This document shows, one piece after another, positions 1-12,504 of a stretch of 64,000 bases of DNA. Where the stretch lies: the NCBI RefSeq assembly GCF_011075055.1, contig NC_058141.1:12285639-12349638 (forward strand), in the 5' to 3' direction. The notes under the pieces are model-generated. The model saw only the letters and a list, made by a program, of their open reading frames with translations, ran no database searches and had not been told where the DNA came from. A program made the position numbers and the translations under genes. The DNA is from Mangifera indica. Lineage: Eukaryota; Streptophyta; Magnoliopsida; Sapindales; Anacardiaceae. Numbering within the stretch: position 1 is the first letter of the stretch; each line of letters opens with the position of its first letter.

Positions 1-150
1 AAACATGGAAGGCACACTTATCTTAGCCGTGAGGCTACTGTCAAAAGTGTTTTTACAGTTGCTCCAGGACCTCTCACAATTGTCAACATTCTGCAAACTT
101 TGGCCGGGAGTCCTCGGCCGAATGGAAAAATATATGAAGGTAAAAGTTAG
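1..150 (+). CDS. 3' end of an unidentified gene (partial)
   Basis: The window opens inside an open frame (frame 1) that runs 49 codons to TAG at 148-150. Its composition looks coding and includes the segment FTVAPGPLTIVNILQTLAG. I do not recognise the family. The frame could end at that TAG. Alternatively, a 56-nt intron (donor at 140, acceptor ending 195) would add a basic tail finishing in KYVRRR and stop at TAA near 262. That intron would be short for a plant. The same frame reopens at 202-453 without an ATG, so that stretch is probably 3' UTR. Strand and coding status are reasonably supported; the exact end and the function are not. Confidence 0.45.
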   Translation, partial: KHGRHTYLSREATVKSVFTVAPGPLTIVNILQTLAGSPRPNGKIYEGKS

Positions 151-2128
151 GTAAAAGAAGTGAGAAGCTTCTGGAAATAGTTCCATCTCCTTAAGAATAC
201 TTTGCTTGCCATGAAGACAAAAGGAGCGCTTCAACAGAGAAGTACGTTAGGAGGAGATAACTTATGGGAACTTACATTGCTACACGTGAATAACATTGTT
301 CCATCTTTGCAATCTAAGGTGTTCCCTGATCAAGATTCAGAACAGTCACAAAATAGGCAAAGTGAAACCGGTGGAGATTTGGGGTCTGATCAAATGACTT
401 CATTTCCATCAAGTGAAACCTTGGCCTCTCAAGGTTCTAGAATAGGATGTTAACATAGCGTACAGTGCACCGGGTACCTGAATCAATCAGTTGTTGATTG
501 TTCTTAACAGTTCACACCCATGATTGCTGTGTTAACTTTTTTTTTGCTTCAGTGCCTCTGTACTTGGATATTCATTAGATTATGGCAAGGATCACCAATG
601 ATTAATATTAATACTTGCTGTGACGTCTTGAGGCAAATGGGGCGTGAAAGAAGGAAATCAACATGGTGAGGGGTTTTGATGGGTTGGTTAATCTCAAGAT
701 GCCCCTTTACTTTTTGGTGAGTGTGTCTTATCTTCACTGCTTCTATTGAAGTTAGATTTCTCTGAGAACATTGTAGTTCTCTAGGCTTCTCTGTAGCAGG
801 AGGGTTCAATTAGCCTATACAAATTGCATTTGTTTTGCATATGTATGTACAGGTTGTATATTGCAGACTCAGCAATTCTGTCAGCGGACTGACTTGATAT
901 GATAATGAGGTGCTCTATTTTGGCTTGAGTAATGTCAAAATCTTCATGGGTTACAAGTACAGGCAAGTTTTTCCAAAGCGATCCCAAGTGCTGTAGAGAT
1001 TCATGTCACATTTTGATTTTGGCTGTCTGTATTTTGTCTGGGATGGGATCACGCAGTATAGGTTTGTCAAATTTTAGTTGCACACATTTAGTTATTTCAA
1101 ATCAGATTTCTCTTGTATCTTTGAGGCTTTTTCTTTCAAAGCCTACTCTCTTGGCTTACAAAGTAAAATTTTGAGTCGGGTTACTTGCATGTGGCTCAAG
1201 TATTTGTTTCTTCCTCTCTCTTTTTTTTACATCAATTCTCTAACTATTTCAAACTATAAATAGCTTCAAATTAAATTTAATTCGAGCTTATTTGAGTTTA
1301 ATTAAGTTTAATAGAATTAAACGAGTTTTGATAAAATTAATGAAATCAACAAAATATTTTATTAATTTTTAAATTTAATTATTAGTTTTAAATTTATTAA
1401 TATTAATTTTGAAAATTATGTTGCCAAATAAAAGAAAATATGAGATAAAGCTGAATTTTGTTGATCAAAAAAATTAGGTGAAGTGCTGATGTTTCTCTCA
1501 ATGTGGGAGTTTGAAACTGGGTTTTGAGCCTTTTATGATGGGTGAATCGAGCCGTTGAAATGTCTCTTTCTAAAATTGGATTTTTGTAAATTTTAACTGC
1601 ATTTGAATTTACCGCCTCATTTGCTTACCTATCTGATAAAATTTTATCCCCCATAGACTTGGTTCAGTTGAGAGATTGAATCAATCAGGTGAAAGAATCA
1701 AAGAGAGTGGAAGAATGCTACTGTGTGAGCGAGATCAAAGGGGATTTTCAACGGCGGGATGGGATGGGATGGGATGGAATGGATGGGTGGGCAAGATCAT
1801 AGGAACACCCCGGGCAGCTACACGTGGAGAAGCCACCGCGTGATCGTATTAGCGTTATTCTCTTCTCAGCATTTAATTTTGTGCGGCTCCAAGTTTGACC
1901 CGTCGGTTTCTCACTGCCCAAATTATAGCTCTTCAAGATCCCCATCCCACCGCACAAAATATCCAGGTCCAGCAATCAAAACCAAGTTTCCTTCTTCTTT
2001 CCCAGCCTTTCACGCCGAGAATTTCTCCATTTTTTTCCCCACACACCACGTGTTTGTTTAAATTTGAAAAAAAAAGTTCCCAGTGAGTGATCATAGTTTG
2101 TTAGGTAGCTGCACCAAATCGGCATACC
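151..2128. other. 3' UTR, spacer and upstream region
   Basis: The first few hundred bases are probably 3' UTR of the left-edge gene. The part from about 1250 to 1450 is AT-rich and non-coding. Four GGGAT units sit at 1756-1777. The C-rich, pyrimidine-rich stretch up to 2128 is the likely promoter and 5' UTR of the chloroplast protein gene. I see no gene in it. Confidence 0.5.
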
Positions 2129-4662
2129 ATGGATTCACTCTCATCTGTCTCCCCGTCCATAGTTCTCCCTCCCAGTAATCCCCTCCGTCTTCGCTTCTCT
2201 TCTTGCACTACTCAGATTCGTTTTTCTGCTCTCCCCTCTTCCTTGGCCGGACGGCGTACTAGTAGATTTCCGCAACTCTACTGTAAAGCCAGCACGGGAA
2301 ACAAAGATGATGATGAAGGCAACCGAGAAATTGAGAGAGCCCTTCACTTGGACGGAACCATTCCTGGGAGTTCTAACGAGTTTGTGAAGCGAGTATCTTC
2401 CCGTGCTTATGATATGCGCAGACATTTACACCAGACTTTTGACACCAGTAGCTATGATGGTACTCTCTAATTTTCATTTTCATTTTTTTAATTTTTTGTT
2501 TCTTTTGATTGCAAATTGGATTCTTGATTGTTAATACTTATTGTTAACTACTGAGATTAAATTATTTGCTTTGCGGAGCCCTCACCTTAATAGTCCCCTG
2601 CCAATGACCTAGAAATGTTCCACTGTTGCTTTTTTGAATTGTATTTCAGCAAAGGCCATGACGTGTTATTCGTCACGTTACTGGTCAGTTTAGCGTGTAC
2701 TTCCTTCTTGATTGTTTTGTGCATTGTTAGTACTCTCGGAATATATTAATTTTCATGCGTATACTTCAGGAATATATTATTTGTCGAGATACCAGTTTCT
2801 GAAATGTTATCTAAGATCTTGGGTTTTGATAAGGTGCAATGTCAACGTAATATTAGATTGGTAATATGGAAATGTATGGTTGTTGAATAGTATATATCAT
2901 TCAATTTACCATTACTTTGTGATTATTATACTTTAATAACTTTGTTTGATGTGAATAGTCAGACATTTACTTTGCTTAGATGTTCTGTTTGGAGTTACTC
3001 CTGTGACTTGATCCAAGAGATTTTGTATTTTTGTTACTCCTATGACATTTGGGCTGAGAGATTTGTTATTCCTATGACATCTGGGCTAAGAGATTTTGTT
3101 ACTCCTGTGACATTTGGGCTAAGAGGTTTTGTTACTTCTGTAATATTTTTTAGGAACAATCTGTTTTGCCCTGATTTATTATTAATTCTTTGGGATGGAC
3201 TCAGCAGAAAGCATCATCCCTCTTAACTTGAACGTGGCAATTTTTTATACTTGGTAGCTCTTAACAGTTCAGTCTCAATGCAATATAATATGCATGGTTT
3301 AAAAGTATAAATATGTAATGAACCATCATAGATGTCTGTAATCTTGCGTATTCTCTTAAAACTCAATCTTTAAGGCTGGTTGAATATATTATTCATTTTT
3401 GTCCTGTTTTGTCCTCTCTTTTTAGTGCTTTGAATGTGTGGCTCAACCTGTGTTTCTTGGTGCAATTTGGGTATTTACAGCCTTTAAATTTGGTGATGGT
3501 TATCATTTATAGTTGTAGGTTTTTTTTTTTAATTGAGATTTGCAATGTCATCTGTTGTGCTATGTCAAGGCATTCGGTTCATTGATAATTGATATATTAT
3601 CTCAATCTTGCTTCCTTAACAAGATGCATAATTTTTTTACTTGTTTCATTATCCAGTTCTAGATGCAAACCCATGGAGGGAAGCTTCAAAACCTGTATAT
3701 GTATTAACGCAGCACGAAAACCAGTTATGCACAATGAAAACTCGAAGGAATCGGAGGTTAGATTTGGTTCTATATGGTATCTTCTTGAGTTCTTGTCAAT
3801 AATTGTCAATTCTCTCGCTTAGGTTTTACTTTTGTAAACAGTGAAGTTGAAAGGGAGCTCAGGTTATTGTTTTCCAAAGGAGGAAAGTTGAGGTCCGAAA
3901 TTGGCAATCAATCTAAACAGTCCAGAAGTGGAACAAAGTTCCAGATGCTTGTGGAGGATGTCAGGGAGGGAGTGCTTGTAAGTTTTGGCTTATATCTGCT
4001 CTTTGCTTTTAGTACAAATCAATTTATAGTACCATCTTTATTTAGAATGGTAAACAAGTTTCTTCAATTTTGGTATTTACCACACTCTTTTTTGCTATAA
4101 ATTTTCCAATTACCACAAAAGGGATGTGTAATTGTATACTGGTTGAAATTTAAGAGTTAGCACAGTAATCAATAACCATCCACTTCTACTCCCAGTCATC
4201 CACCCTCAACAAAAAATCTCATCTTTTAGTTCATATTCCACCTTCTGGTATGATAGTTCTACAGCTGGTTTTGAGTTTTGTGGTTCTATTTTTCAGGGTG
4301 ATTGTGCTTCCTCTTTTGTTTTTTCATTCAAGGCTCTATGCATGGTGCAGGTATTCGAAGATGAGAATGAAGCTGTTCGATATTGTGACTTGCTGCAGGG
4401 AGGGGGTAAAGGTTGTGAAGGTGTTGCAGAGATAGAAGCCTCATCAGTAAGCTCTGGAGCCGAACTTTGAAATTGCCTATTTAAGTATTTGCCTCTTATA
4501 GTTTCAATTAACTTGCTGCTGCAGGTATTTGATCTGTGCCAAAAAATGAGGGCCCTAGCTGTTTTGTTCCGCAAGGGAAGAACGCCTCCTTTACCTCAGA
4601 GTCTGGAGCTCAATCTTAGGGCTCGAAGACGGTCGCTTGAAGACCAAGAGGAGTTGATGTGA
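2129..4662 (+). CDS. DUF3110-type chloroplast protein
   Basis: Five exons: 2129-2459, 3657-3756, 3842-3977, 4351-4446 and 4525-4662. They join in frame to 266 residues, with canonical GT...AG introns. The first ~55 residues are rich in Ser, Arg and Pro and poor in acidic residues, which fits a plastid transit peptide. The mature part has KPVYVLTQHENQ, then TKFQMLVEDVREGVLVFEDE and NEAVRYCDLLQGG. This is the pattern of DUF3110 (a domain shared by cyanobacteria and plastids), in which a conserved strand is followed by a VF-E-E-A-Y-LL segment. It ends in an arginine-rich helix and EELM. The biochemical role is unknown. Plastid location is inferred. The start is the first ATG of the frame and opens the transit-like region. 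Confidence 0.82.
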
Positions 4663-4879
4663 AAGAGATGATGCCGAGGAAATATGAAGAACAGAAACTA
4701 AATATTGTAACATAAATTCATTTGTGGGCAAAGTAAATGTCATGATTATACAAAAGGACGGGCATTTGGGTTACATGCAAAATTATTATAATGCGCAATT
4801 GTAGTGGTTGTTTGATCTGATTAAAATTAAAAATAAATCAATTGATGTGATTAAAAGTTTAAGTAAAGGAGTCTATGTC

Positions 4880-5680
4880 CTATGCACTTTTTTCAAAAGA
4901 GGAAAGTACGTTTTCCCACGAAGAATTGGCTACACTTTTTCACTCGTGCATGAAAAAAGTAACACCTTTTTTTATCGAAGTGACATAAAATTAATTATCA
5001 ATTTATCTGTATTGAGATATATTTAAATTATTATATAATTTTAAATTCATAAAAAATAAAAAATAAATCTTTAAATAGCATAAAATTTTGGGTATTTTCT
5101 TTCAACTTCCCTTCATCCTCTTCTTCCTCTTTTATTGGTTTCAAACTTTAGTCTATTTCACCCTTTTTCCTCTTATTCCACATTCCTATATTCTTCTTTT
5201 TAATTTCAATCAATTCATTGATTTCAATTTAATTTACGAAAAGATCATGAATTGATTTAACGATGAATTGATCAATTTAATGATGAATCGATCGATTTGT
5301 CAATTAAATGTTGTTTTCGATAATAATTCTTATCACAACAAAAGGGATGGCTGGTAAGGGCAAACAATTGTGAGATTATGATGGTGGTGAAATAATGGTT
5401 GACAATTAGGGTTTTTTTAATATTTAAACATTAATTTGTGAGTTTTTAAATTTTTCAAAACTTAAAATTATATTTAAAATATATGAGTCTAACAGGTAAA
5501 TGAGTTATTTTTTGTTTTTTAAAATTTATGAATTATAAAATTACTATTTTTTTTTTCTAGATTTAGTGTTTTTAAATATAATTTGATTTTTAGTAAAAAA
5601 ATTTATTTACGCCATACAAAGATGAAAAAGTGTTCTAAGGCCAAACCTTGGGTGGGAACATGTGATTTACTCTTTTAAAA
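4880..5680. mobile_element. Non-autonomous inverted-repeat (TIR) element
   Basis: The sequence at about 4885-4960 (caaaagaggaaagtacg, then TTTTCCCACGAAGAATTGGC and ACACTTTTTCA) returns inverted at about 5590-5680. There it reads TGAAAAAGTGTTCTAAGGCC, then ttgggtgggaacatgtg and actcttttaaaag. The two arms pair imperfectly over 60 bases or more. The interior is AT-rich with no transposase. Ends are approximate and I could not fix a target duplication. Confidence 0.5.
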
Positions 5681-6305
5681 GGCCAAAAGACACTTTTCCA
5701 TAAAAGGTATAGCGAAAGTCTAAATTTATACCTATAAATTTTGAAAAATTTAAATACACACCAACCCAAATTTTGTTAAAATTTTTTATTAGTGTTAAAA
5801 GTAAAATTGTTATTTTACTAAAAATTTTTAAAAAATAAGAATTTTATCTTATTTTTCTCTTTTCAAGTTCTGAAAACTGATAATTTAACTCCAATATCAA
5901 CTTTTTTAGTCTTGACAATTGATTGTTTTCTCTTCAAATCCTTAGTTTTCTTTTTTTCTCTCCAATGAGCGTTTGAGGATGAGACGAAGAGATGTCTATA
6001 CGTTTATCAGAGATAAGAAAAATCTCTTTATCTTGTCTTTGGATAATCGCAATAGAGGACAAAAAGAAAACAAGAGATTTGAGAAGAGAGAAAAGTCACT
6101 TTTCACAACTGAAAATATTGAAATTGAGATGAAATATCAATTTTCAAAACCTAAGAGAAAAAATTGTATAAAATTATAAATTCTGTTAATATTTTTGACA
6201 AAATGATATTTTATTTGTAACCATAACAAGAAGTTTTAGTAAAAATTGGGTGTTAAATGAAATTTAAATCTTTAAAAGTTGACAATATAATTTGTCTACA
6301 TGGTC
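5681..6305. mobile_element. GGCCAAA-type inverted-repeat element
   Basis: It starts with ggccaaaagacacttttcc, which resembles the ends of the elements at 36834 and 56113. The left arm (5715-5830) and the right arm (6180-6305) are inverted copies of each other, with shared blocks TTTAAATacacaccaacccaa / tttaaatttcatttaacaccc. The right terminus has lost the clear GGCCAAA motif. The interior holds no transposase gene. Confidence 0.45.
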
Positions 6306-6601
6306 CAATAAAAACGATAATGCCTGCACATTGTCCCATAAAAACGACAATGCCCGCACGTTGTTCACGCTCATGTTGCATTGCACCATAATTTAATTTT
6401 TTGTTACAAAGTAAAAATCTGAATAACTGATCTGAACAACTTTACACCCTATTGGACTTCAACTTTTCTTGCGACCTGCAAATCCCAACCAAATAAACAT
6501 AAAAGTAAAAAATCCAGGATCCATAAAGTTCCTTATTCACCGACAATACGCTTACGCCGCCAACTTAACTTAAGGACCAGATCCGATCAGATCCTTGTTT
6601 A

Positions 6602-9600
6602 ATGAGCTCGAATTCATCCATTTCCGGGGATTCCTCGGTACCGGAATCATCAGATAAGGGGAATTCTGCCACCTTGTCTACCGACAAGCAGAAGGAGAAG
6701 GCCAAAGTGAGCAGGACGTCTCTTATACTCTGGCACGCTCATCAAAATGACTGCACTGCTGTCCGCAAGCTTCTCGAAGAAGATCCATCTTTGGTTCAGG
6801 CAAGGGACTACGATAATCGGACTCCGCTTCATGTAGCCTCCCTCCATGGTTGGATCGACGTCGCCAAAACCTTGATCGAGTTTGGCGCTGACGTCAACGC
6901 CCAGGATCGCTGGAAAAATACTGTACTCTTCATACTTTGACTTTTAAATATATATATTAAAAATCTTTATTTTCTTAGCATTTTTTAGAGCTTAATTATC
7001 ATTGAAGACTAATATGAGCTCTTAATCATTTCATGAGGATTCACATGTAATGCTTTTTTTTTTTTTTTAAATGCAGAAACATGATATACATCCATGTGCT
7101 CACTATTATTTGACCGCTGTAATTTTTTATTTTTACTTATTTTAGTATATAAACGTGGGTTTATGTCTTGACAGCCTCTAGCTGATGCAGAAGGAGCTAA
7201 GAAATACAACATGGTTGAACTTCTAAAGTCTCATGGTGGCTTATCTTTTGTAAGTCCTTCCTTTACGTTTTTATGTCTTAATTTTCAATGCATCTTATTT
7301 ATTTATTTTTTTAATCTTACTCTTGCTGCTAATTGTTTCATTTTCATTTTTAGTCAATTACTAAGTTGACAATTTGCATCATCATTGTTATCTTTCAAAG
7401 AGCTTATTGTTTTTTATTGTAATTTCGGATTATTACTTATCTGATTTAGCTTTTAATAGAGAGACCCTTTTATGCCTTATGGTTTTTGCCTTTGTGGATT
7501 TTGAATGCTTGTGCATGACGCAGGGTCAAACTGGAAGTCACTTTGAACCAAAGCCGGTCCCTCCCCCTCTTCCAAATAAGTGTGATTGGGAAATTGATCC
7601 TTCAGAGCTCGACTTCTCAAACTTAGCAATCATTGGCAAGGTGTTCTTTGGTCTTACTTCACCTGGGATTGGTGACATTTAAGTTATAGCTGTTGCAAAA
7701 TGCTTAAGATGCTACCTTGATTAATTGGAAATTGCATCCAATTTTGTTTACAAGTTTGAAATTGTCTAACCCATTATCATTTCACTGCTAATCTGGCATA
7801 AAAAAGTGTGGTGTAATTATTGAACGGGGATTCATGGGTATATACTTTTGTCCTGTGTGATTGATGGCCATATATTTATGTTTGGTTTCATCCTGTGCAG
7901 TTCAAGTAACCAAATGTAAGGTCGACTTGTTTTAAAAAAAAAAAACATTGATGTTACTTAAAAAACTTGTAGCTTCCTTGTTATTTGATTTTTTCTATTT
8001 TCATTATTGTGGTCTCATACAACTTTGACATGCTATGTCTAGGAAGAAATTTTCAACTTTTAGGTTACTTTTTGGTTGGTTTTATCTTTGTTTTGCCTAG
8101 ATGGATTTTCTAATTTTTTTTACCGTACTTGGTTGATGTATAGTTGATTCTGTCAGGGATCTTTTGGTGAGATTTTGAAAGCAACTTGGCGAGGAACACC
8201 TGTTGCTATCAAACGTATTCTTCCATCACTCTCTGATGATAGATTGGTGGTGTAAGTGCATTTTTTTTTTAATTCAGTGTGTATTATATCAATATTAATG
8301 TCTTAAAAGAGTGAAACAATTCTTTGGGACATTGAATCAGTAAAATAATTGACCTAGTAAAGGTCTTCAGCTATAATGTATTAAGTGTTTTTTGGCCATT
8401 ATATTGAAATTATGTGACTGGATATGATTATATATTGCTGCACAAGATGTGCAATACATAATTAAATGTTTCCATTGACTTTAAAATAGGTGACAAAATG
8501 ACATGTATGACATCTTTATATTTTGTGTACATTATCATTCTCAGGAAAATGATAATTCTGGTAATTTGTGCTACAGTCTACTCTTCCCCAAATTTTCTTG
8601 TATTATAAAGAATCTAAATTCCTTACTGTTTTTTGTTTTCCCAATTTAGTCAGGACTTCAAGCATGAAGTTAACTTGTTAGTGAAACTTCGACATCCTAA
8701 TGTAGTCCAATTTTTGGGAGCTGTCACCAACAAGAAGCCCCTTATGTTAATTACCGAGTATTTACGAGGGGTATATGAATTCATATTTGCTCTTTTATTT
8801 AAGTTTTAAGTTCTCTGCATGAATTTTTCACAGTGATATGAGGAAATTAAAAATAACTCATGCTTACTTGTGAATTCATGTGCTATCACAGGGTGATCTT
8901 CATAGGTACCTAAAGGAAAAAGGTGCACTCAATCCCGCAACAGCTGTTAACTTTGCATTGGACATTGCCAAGTAATTCTTGAACTCTTCAAGTTTGATTA
9001 AGATGTGGTTGTTTCATTTCTAATAGAATATAAATCCATTGACAGATGAAAGCTTTAGAATGTGAACCCTTTATTATTTAATTGTTTTTTAGATTATAAG
9101 TTGGCATAGTATGCAACTACTATTTACCTTAAATTTATATTAACATTAGTGCTACAAGAATAAGGATCTAATTTTTAGGTAGGTTTTTGGCGTAATTGAC
9201 TAATTAAGAATCTTGTTTTGCCCTTGTTAACTGGTGAAACTGTAGATAAATTTGGTTCATGTTCTTTGGGTTGATTCAATTAGTGGTATCGATGGCCTAA
9301 TTTTTTTAGTACTTGATTTTTGTTAGTTAAAATAGTTCTTTCCAAAAATCTTGAGTAAAAATAAAAGACCTTGATCTTGATGAAAGGTCCTAAGTCCCAA
9401 TATTAAATAGTTTTATGTTCATTCGAGAGATTTTGTGATCAAGACATAATGCACATGAATTTGAGATTGTTTTTAGGTGATGCATATTTGGGTTTTATAT
9501 TGACCAGAGATGAAAAGAGTGAAAAAGGAAGTTTCTTTTGAAGTGTGTTTTGTATCCTTGGAAATGCCTAAAAATACTCCAATAGAGATTGATTGGCATT

Positions 9601-11465
9601 TTTTTTTTGTGTTGAATTGTACAAATATTCGCTAAAGGTGGGAAACATACTTTTTGAATTTTCTTTGGAAGATGCTTTTCGGAATATACATAGCCTATAT
9701 TGCTATGTTCATGTTGTTTGGAGCTTTTAGTGGCTTTTGGTAAAAGCAGACATAAAATTAATGTGTTTTAGAAGTTCTTATTTATTCATTGTTTGCATGT
9801 GAATATGGTCTTTCATTTTCCACAGTAGGGATATTGGCTTCCATTGTATTTTGGAGAAACTTTCTACATACTAAACTGGTTTTATTTGATTTTTCATACA
9901 ATGCAGACGTTCATTTATATTTGAAAAAAAACATTGGGGAGTTGAAGTTTATGACTTATGGCCTAAAACCTTAATTTATTGTCACATTTGCCTTTCTGAG
10001 TTTGAATATTAGTCTAATTTTTATAAATTTAATGTGACCAGAGGAATGGCTTATCTTCACAGTGAGCCTAATGTCATTATTCATCGAGACCTGAAGCCAA
10101 GGTGAGTTGATCTGTGTGTTAGATATTTTGTACGAATAATTGTCTAAAGTTTTTACATATTGCTAGTAATTCTTTGTTTTAATTAGTGCATTAATGAGCC
10201 TTGTCATCAGGAAGATAATTAAACAAATTTTCTTTAACTAACAATACAGCTATCTTATTTGGCCTTTCCGTATCTTTTCTTTGATGATTTTTAAGCTAGT
10301 ATTTGTACCATACTTCTTGTTCTTCTTGGGTATAACCGTTTCTTATGTATCAGGAATGTTCTTTTGGTCAACACAAGTGCAGACCACTTGAAAGTTGGGG
10401 ACTTTGGACTAAGCAAGCTCATCAAGGTTCAGAATACTCATGATGTTTACAAAATGACTGGGGAGACCGGAAGTTGTGAGTGTCGCTTTGTCATAATTGT
10501 TTATGTTTGAAATGTAATCTTTTATTACTTATTTCCTTTCTGATTATTTGAACAAAATAAAAGACCGGTATATGGCTCCTGAGGTCTTCAAGCATCGAAA
10601 ATACGATAAAAAGGTTGATGTCTTCTCTTTTGGAATGATCCTCTATGAGGTAATTTTTTTACTTAATGGCATTAAGATACAAAGTACATAAGGATGATTC
10701 TAAAGCATGGAGTTCTCAATTGGAGTAGATGCTTGAAGGAGAACCGCCATTTTCACATATGGAGCCATATGAGGCAGCCAAATATGTGGCAGAGGGACAT
10801 AGGCCTTCTTGTCGTGCTAAAGGATATATCCCTGAACTGAGAGAGTAAGTGAATTCTATTCCTTAGTTGCAACATTCATCGCCTATCTATGAATCAAATA
10901 TAAACTGTTAGCTGTGTGGGTTGTTGCTCTGGTGGCTAACACTGAACCGTATGTGAAAGGCACACTTCCACATTCAATTTTTTTTGGTGAAGATAGTAAA
11001 AGCTTTTCCCATCTTGGTAAATAAAACTTGTTAGACCAAATTCTTGCTGCTCAGCAAACCCCCTTCAGGGTGATGTGAAAATCAGATTATGCTATGCATA
11101 TTTGATCTTTACTAATCCTTTCCACTTTTTAATTAGTACTGCTGTTCTTCCAGATTTTGCTCAGCTAATCTTTTTAATTAAGGTAATTTTCAAAGTCTTT
11201 ATTTAGTATGGACATCAAACAAGTTTCTTTAACCGACATTGTTCTCATGTTGTTTAGCAAAAAATTGGAATGCTCAATTAAGTTTGTCATATGCTAGTTA
11301 ACTTTTAATACACTCTCTGAGATACAGGTCCCAGAAATTTTGTTTGTTTGATTGTTAATGTCTTTCTTTCTGAATGCTTCCAGGTTAACGGAGAGGTGCT
11401 GGGATGCTGACATGAACAAAAGACCTTCATTCTTGGAAATTTTGAAAAAGCTTGAAAAGATCTAG
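6602..11465 (+). CDS. VIK: VIK-like ankyrin-repeat Ser/Thr kinase
   Basis: Eleven exons: 6602-6922, 7175-7249, 7524-7640, 8157-8251, 8650-8770, 8892-8971, 10042-10101, 10354-10475, 10564-10649, 10729-10844 and 11384-11465. The product is 424 residues. Ankyrin repeats occupy roughly residues 40-130 ([19 protein letters not shown]). The kinase domain follows: glycine loop GKGSFGE (~170-176), VAIKR lysine (~190), HRDLKPRN (~284) and DFGLSK (~306), then RYMAPE. It matches the raf-like integrin-linked-kinase group, best Arabidopsis VH1-INTERACTING KINASE, which acts in vascular brassinosteroid receptor and vacuolar sugar transport signalling. All catalytic residues are present. The frame stops at TAG (11463-11465), just before codons that resemble the family's usual C-terminal tail (see findings). 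Otherwise the gene looks intact. Confidence 0.93.
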
Positions 11466-12504
11466 GAAAGTTTACCAACAGATCATCATTGGAGCTTATT
11501 TAATTCATAGGGATCAAGGGCAAGTACATGGTAGATGCTATATACAACGTTTCTGCTGTTTCTTCCTGTGCATCCAAATGCATCGATGGTGCTGTGAATA
11601 GATTCCATTAAGGAAGATTTGTGAAACTTACTTCTTTGACTACCTTTCTGCAATTCTATTAAAATTTCAATTATAAAGAGGTTAGCTGATTGTTAATTAA
11701 GTTGTTCAGTTTCTGTATTTTGTTAGTCTTTTAAGTTGGCATTGAACCGACAAGTCAAGGAGTTTCATCCATAGATTGTAATGTTTAATCCCGGCCATGG
11801 TTTTTCCTTTAAATCTGTCAGTTGTAATTTATTTTGGTCACAAGTGACCATTTAGAATTGAGGGTAGGCAAATGTACCAACATTTGCTCTTCTCTTTCTC
11901 TGTTTTCGTTTTTTCTTTTCAATATTGTTATATTCAAAGGCCGTTGAGACCCCGATGATGATGTCAAATAGATTGATTTGTCAGAACTGTTTTATTGTAT
12001 AACAAAGGATGATCCGGTTATTGAATATAGGGACGCAAGTGGGCATTGTTAAGTTCAGATAGCGGCTAGCTAATGTCAACCCTGGACTTTTGCTGCACTT
12101 GGGATCGTACTCCATTGAAGATAAGTATCTGTAGCAGGATAGATGGAAGAGCAAGGGCAAGTTACCTCAGTATTGATATAGTATCTGTAGCAGAATTTCC
12201 AAGGGCTGATAAGTAGGGTAACTTCACATCAAAACTCCACACTTGGTACGACACAGACCCAATTGAAATCGACCTTTTTTGTATTAATATGCGAAGGCTC
12301 TCCTAGAATCATTCCTTTAGCTAACATAAAACAGTGTCATACCAAAATCTGAAAGTACCTTCCTTTTTAATCCCGACACTTGAAACCCCAAATGAATCTA
12401 ACAATTTGATCCCATAATTATTTGTTTCTATCAAAAAGCACATTTTTCTAAGATAATTTACAGGAGAATTGAATACAAAAGTTTTTATCTTGTCCACTAA
12501 GAAC
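11466..12504. other. Convergent 3' region between VIK-like and p24 genes
   Basis: The first 45 bases hold 14 sense codons plus TAG in frame with the kinase. The rest is probably the 3' UTR of the kinase from the left and of the p24 gene from the right. No gene seen. Confidence 0.5.

Larger units (their letters stand above)
4663..6601. other. AT-rich spacer with two inverted-repeat elements
   Basis: Beyond the 3' UTR of the upstream gene, nearly the whole spacer is occupied by the two inverted-repeat elements listed separately. The last ~300 bases are the likely promoter and 5' UTR of the VIK-like kinase. I found no coding region. Confidence 0.5.

Noticed and set aside
202..453. Continuation of the left-edge coding frame
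   Set aside because: Two stops separate it from the upstream frame and it has no strong start; more likely 3' UTR.
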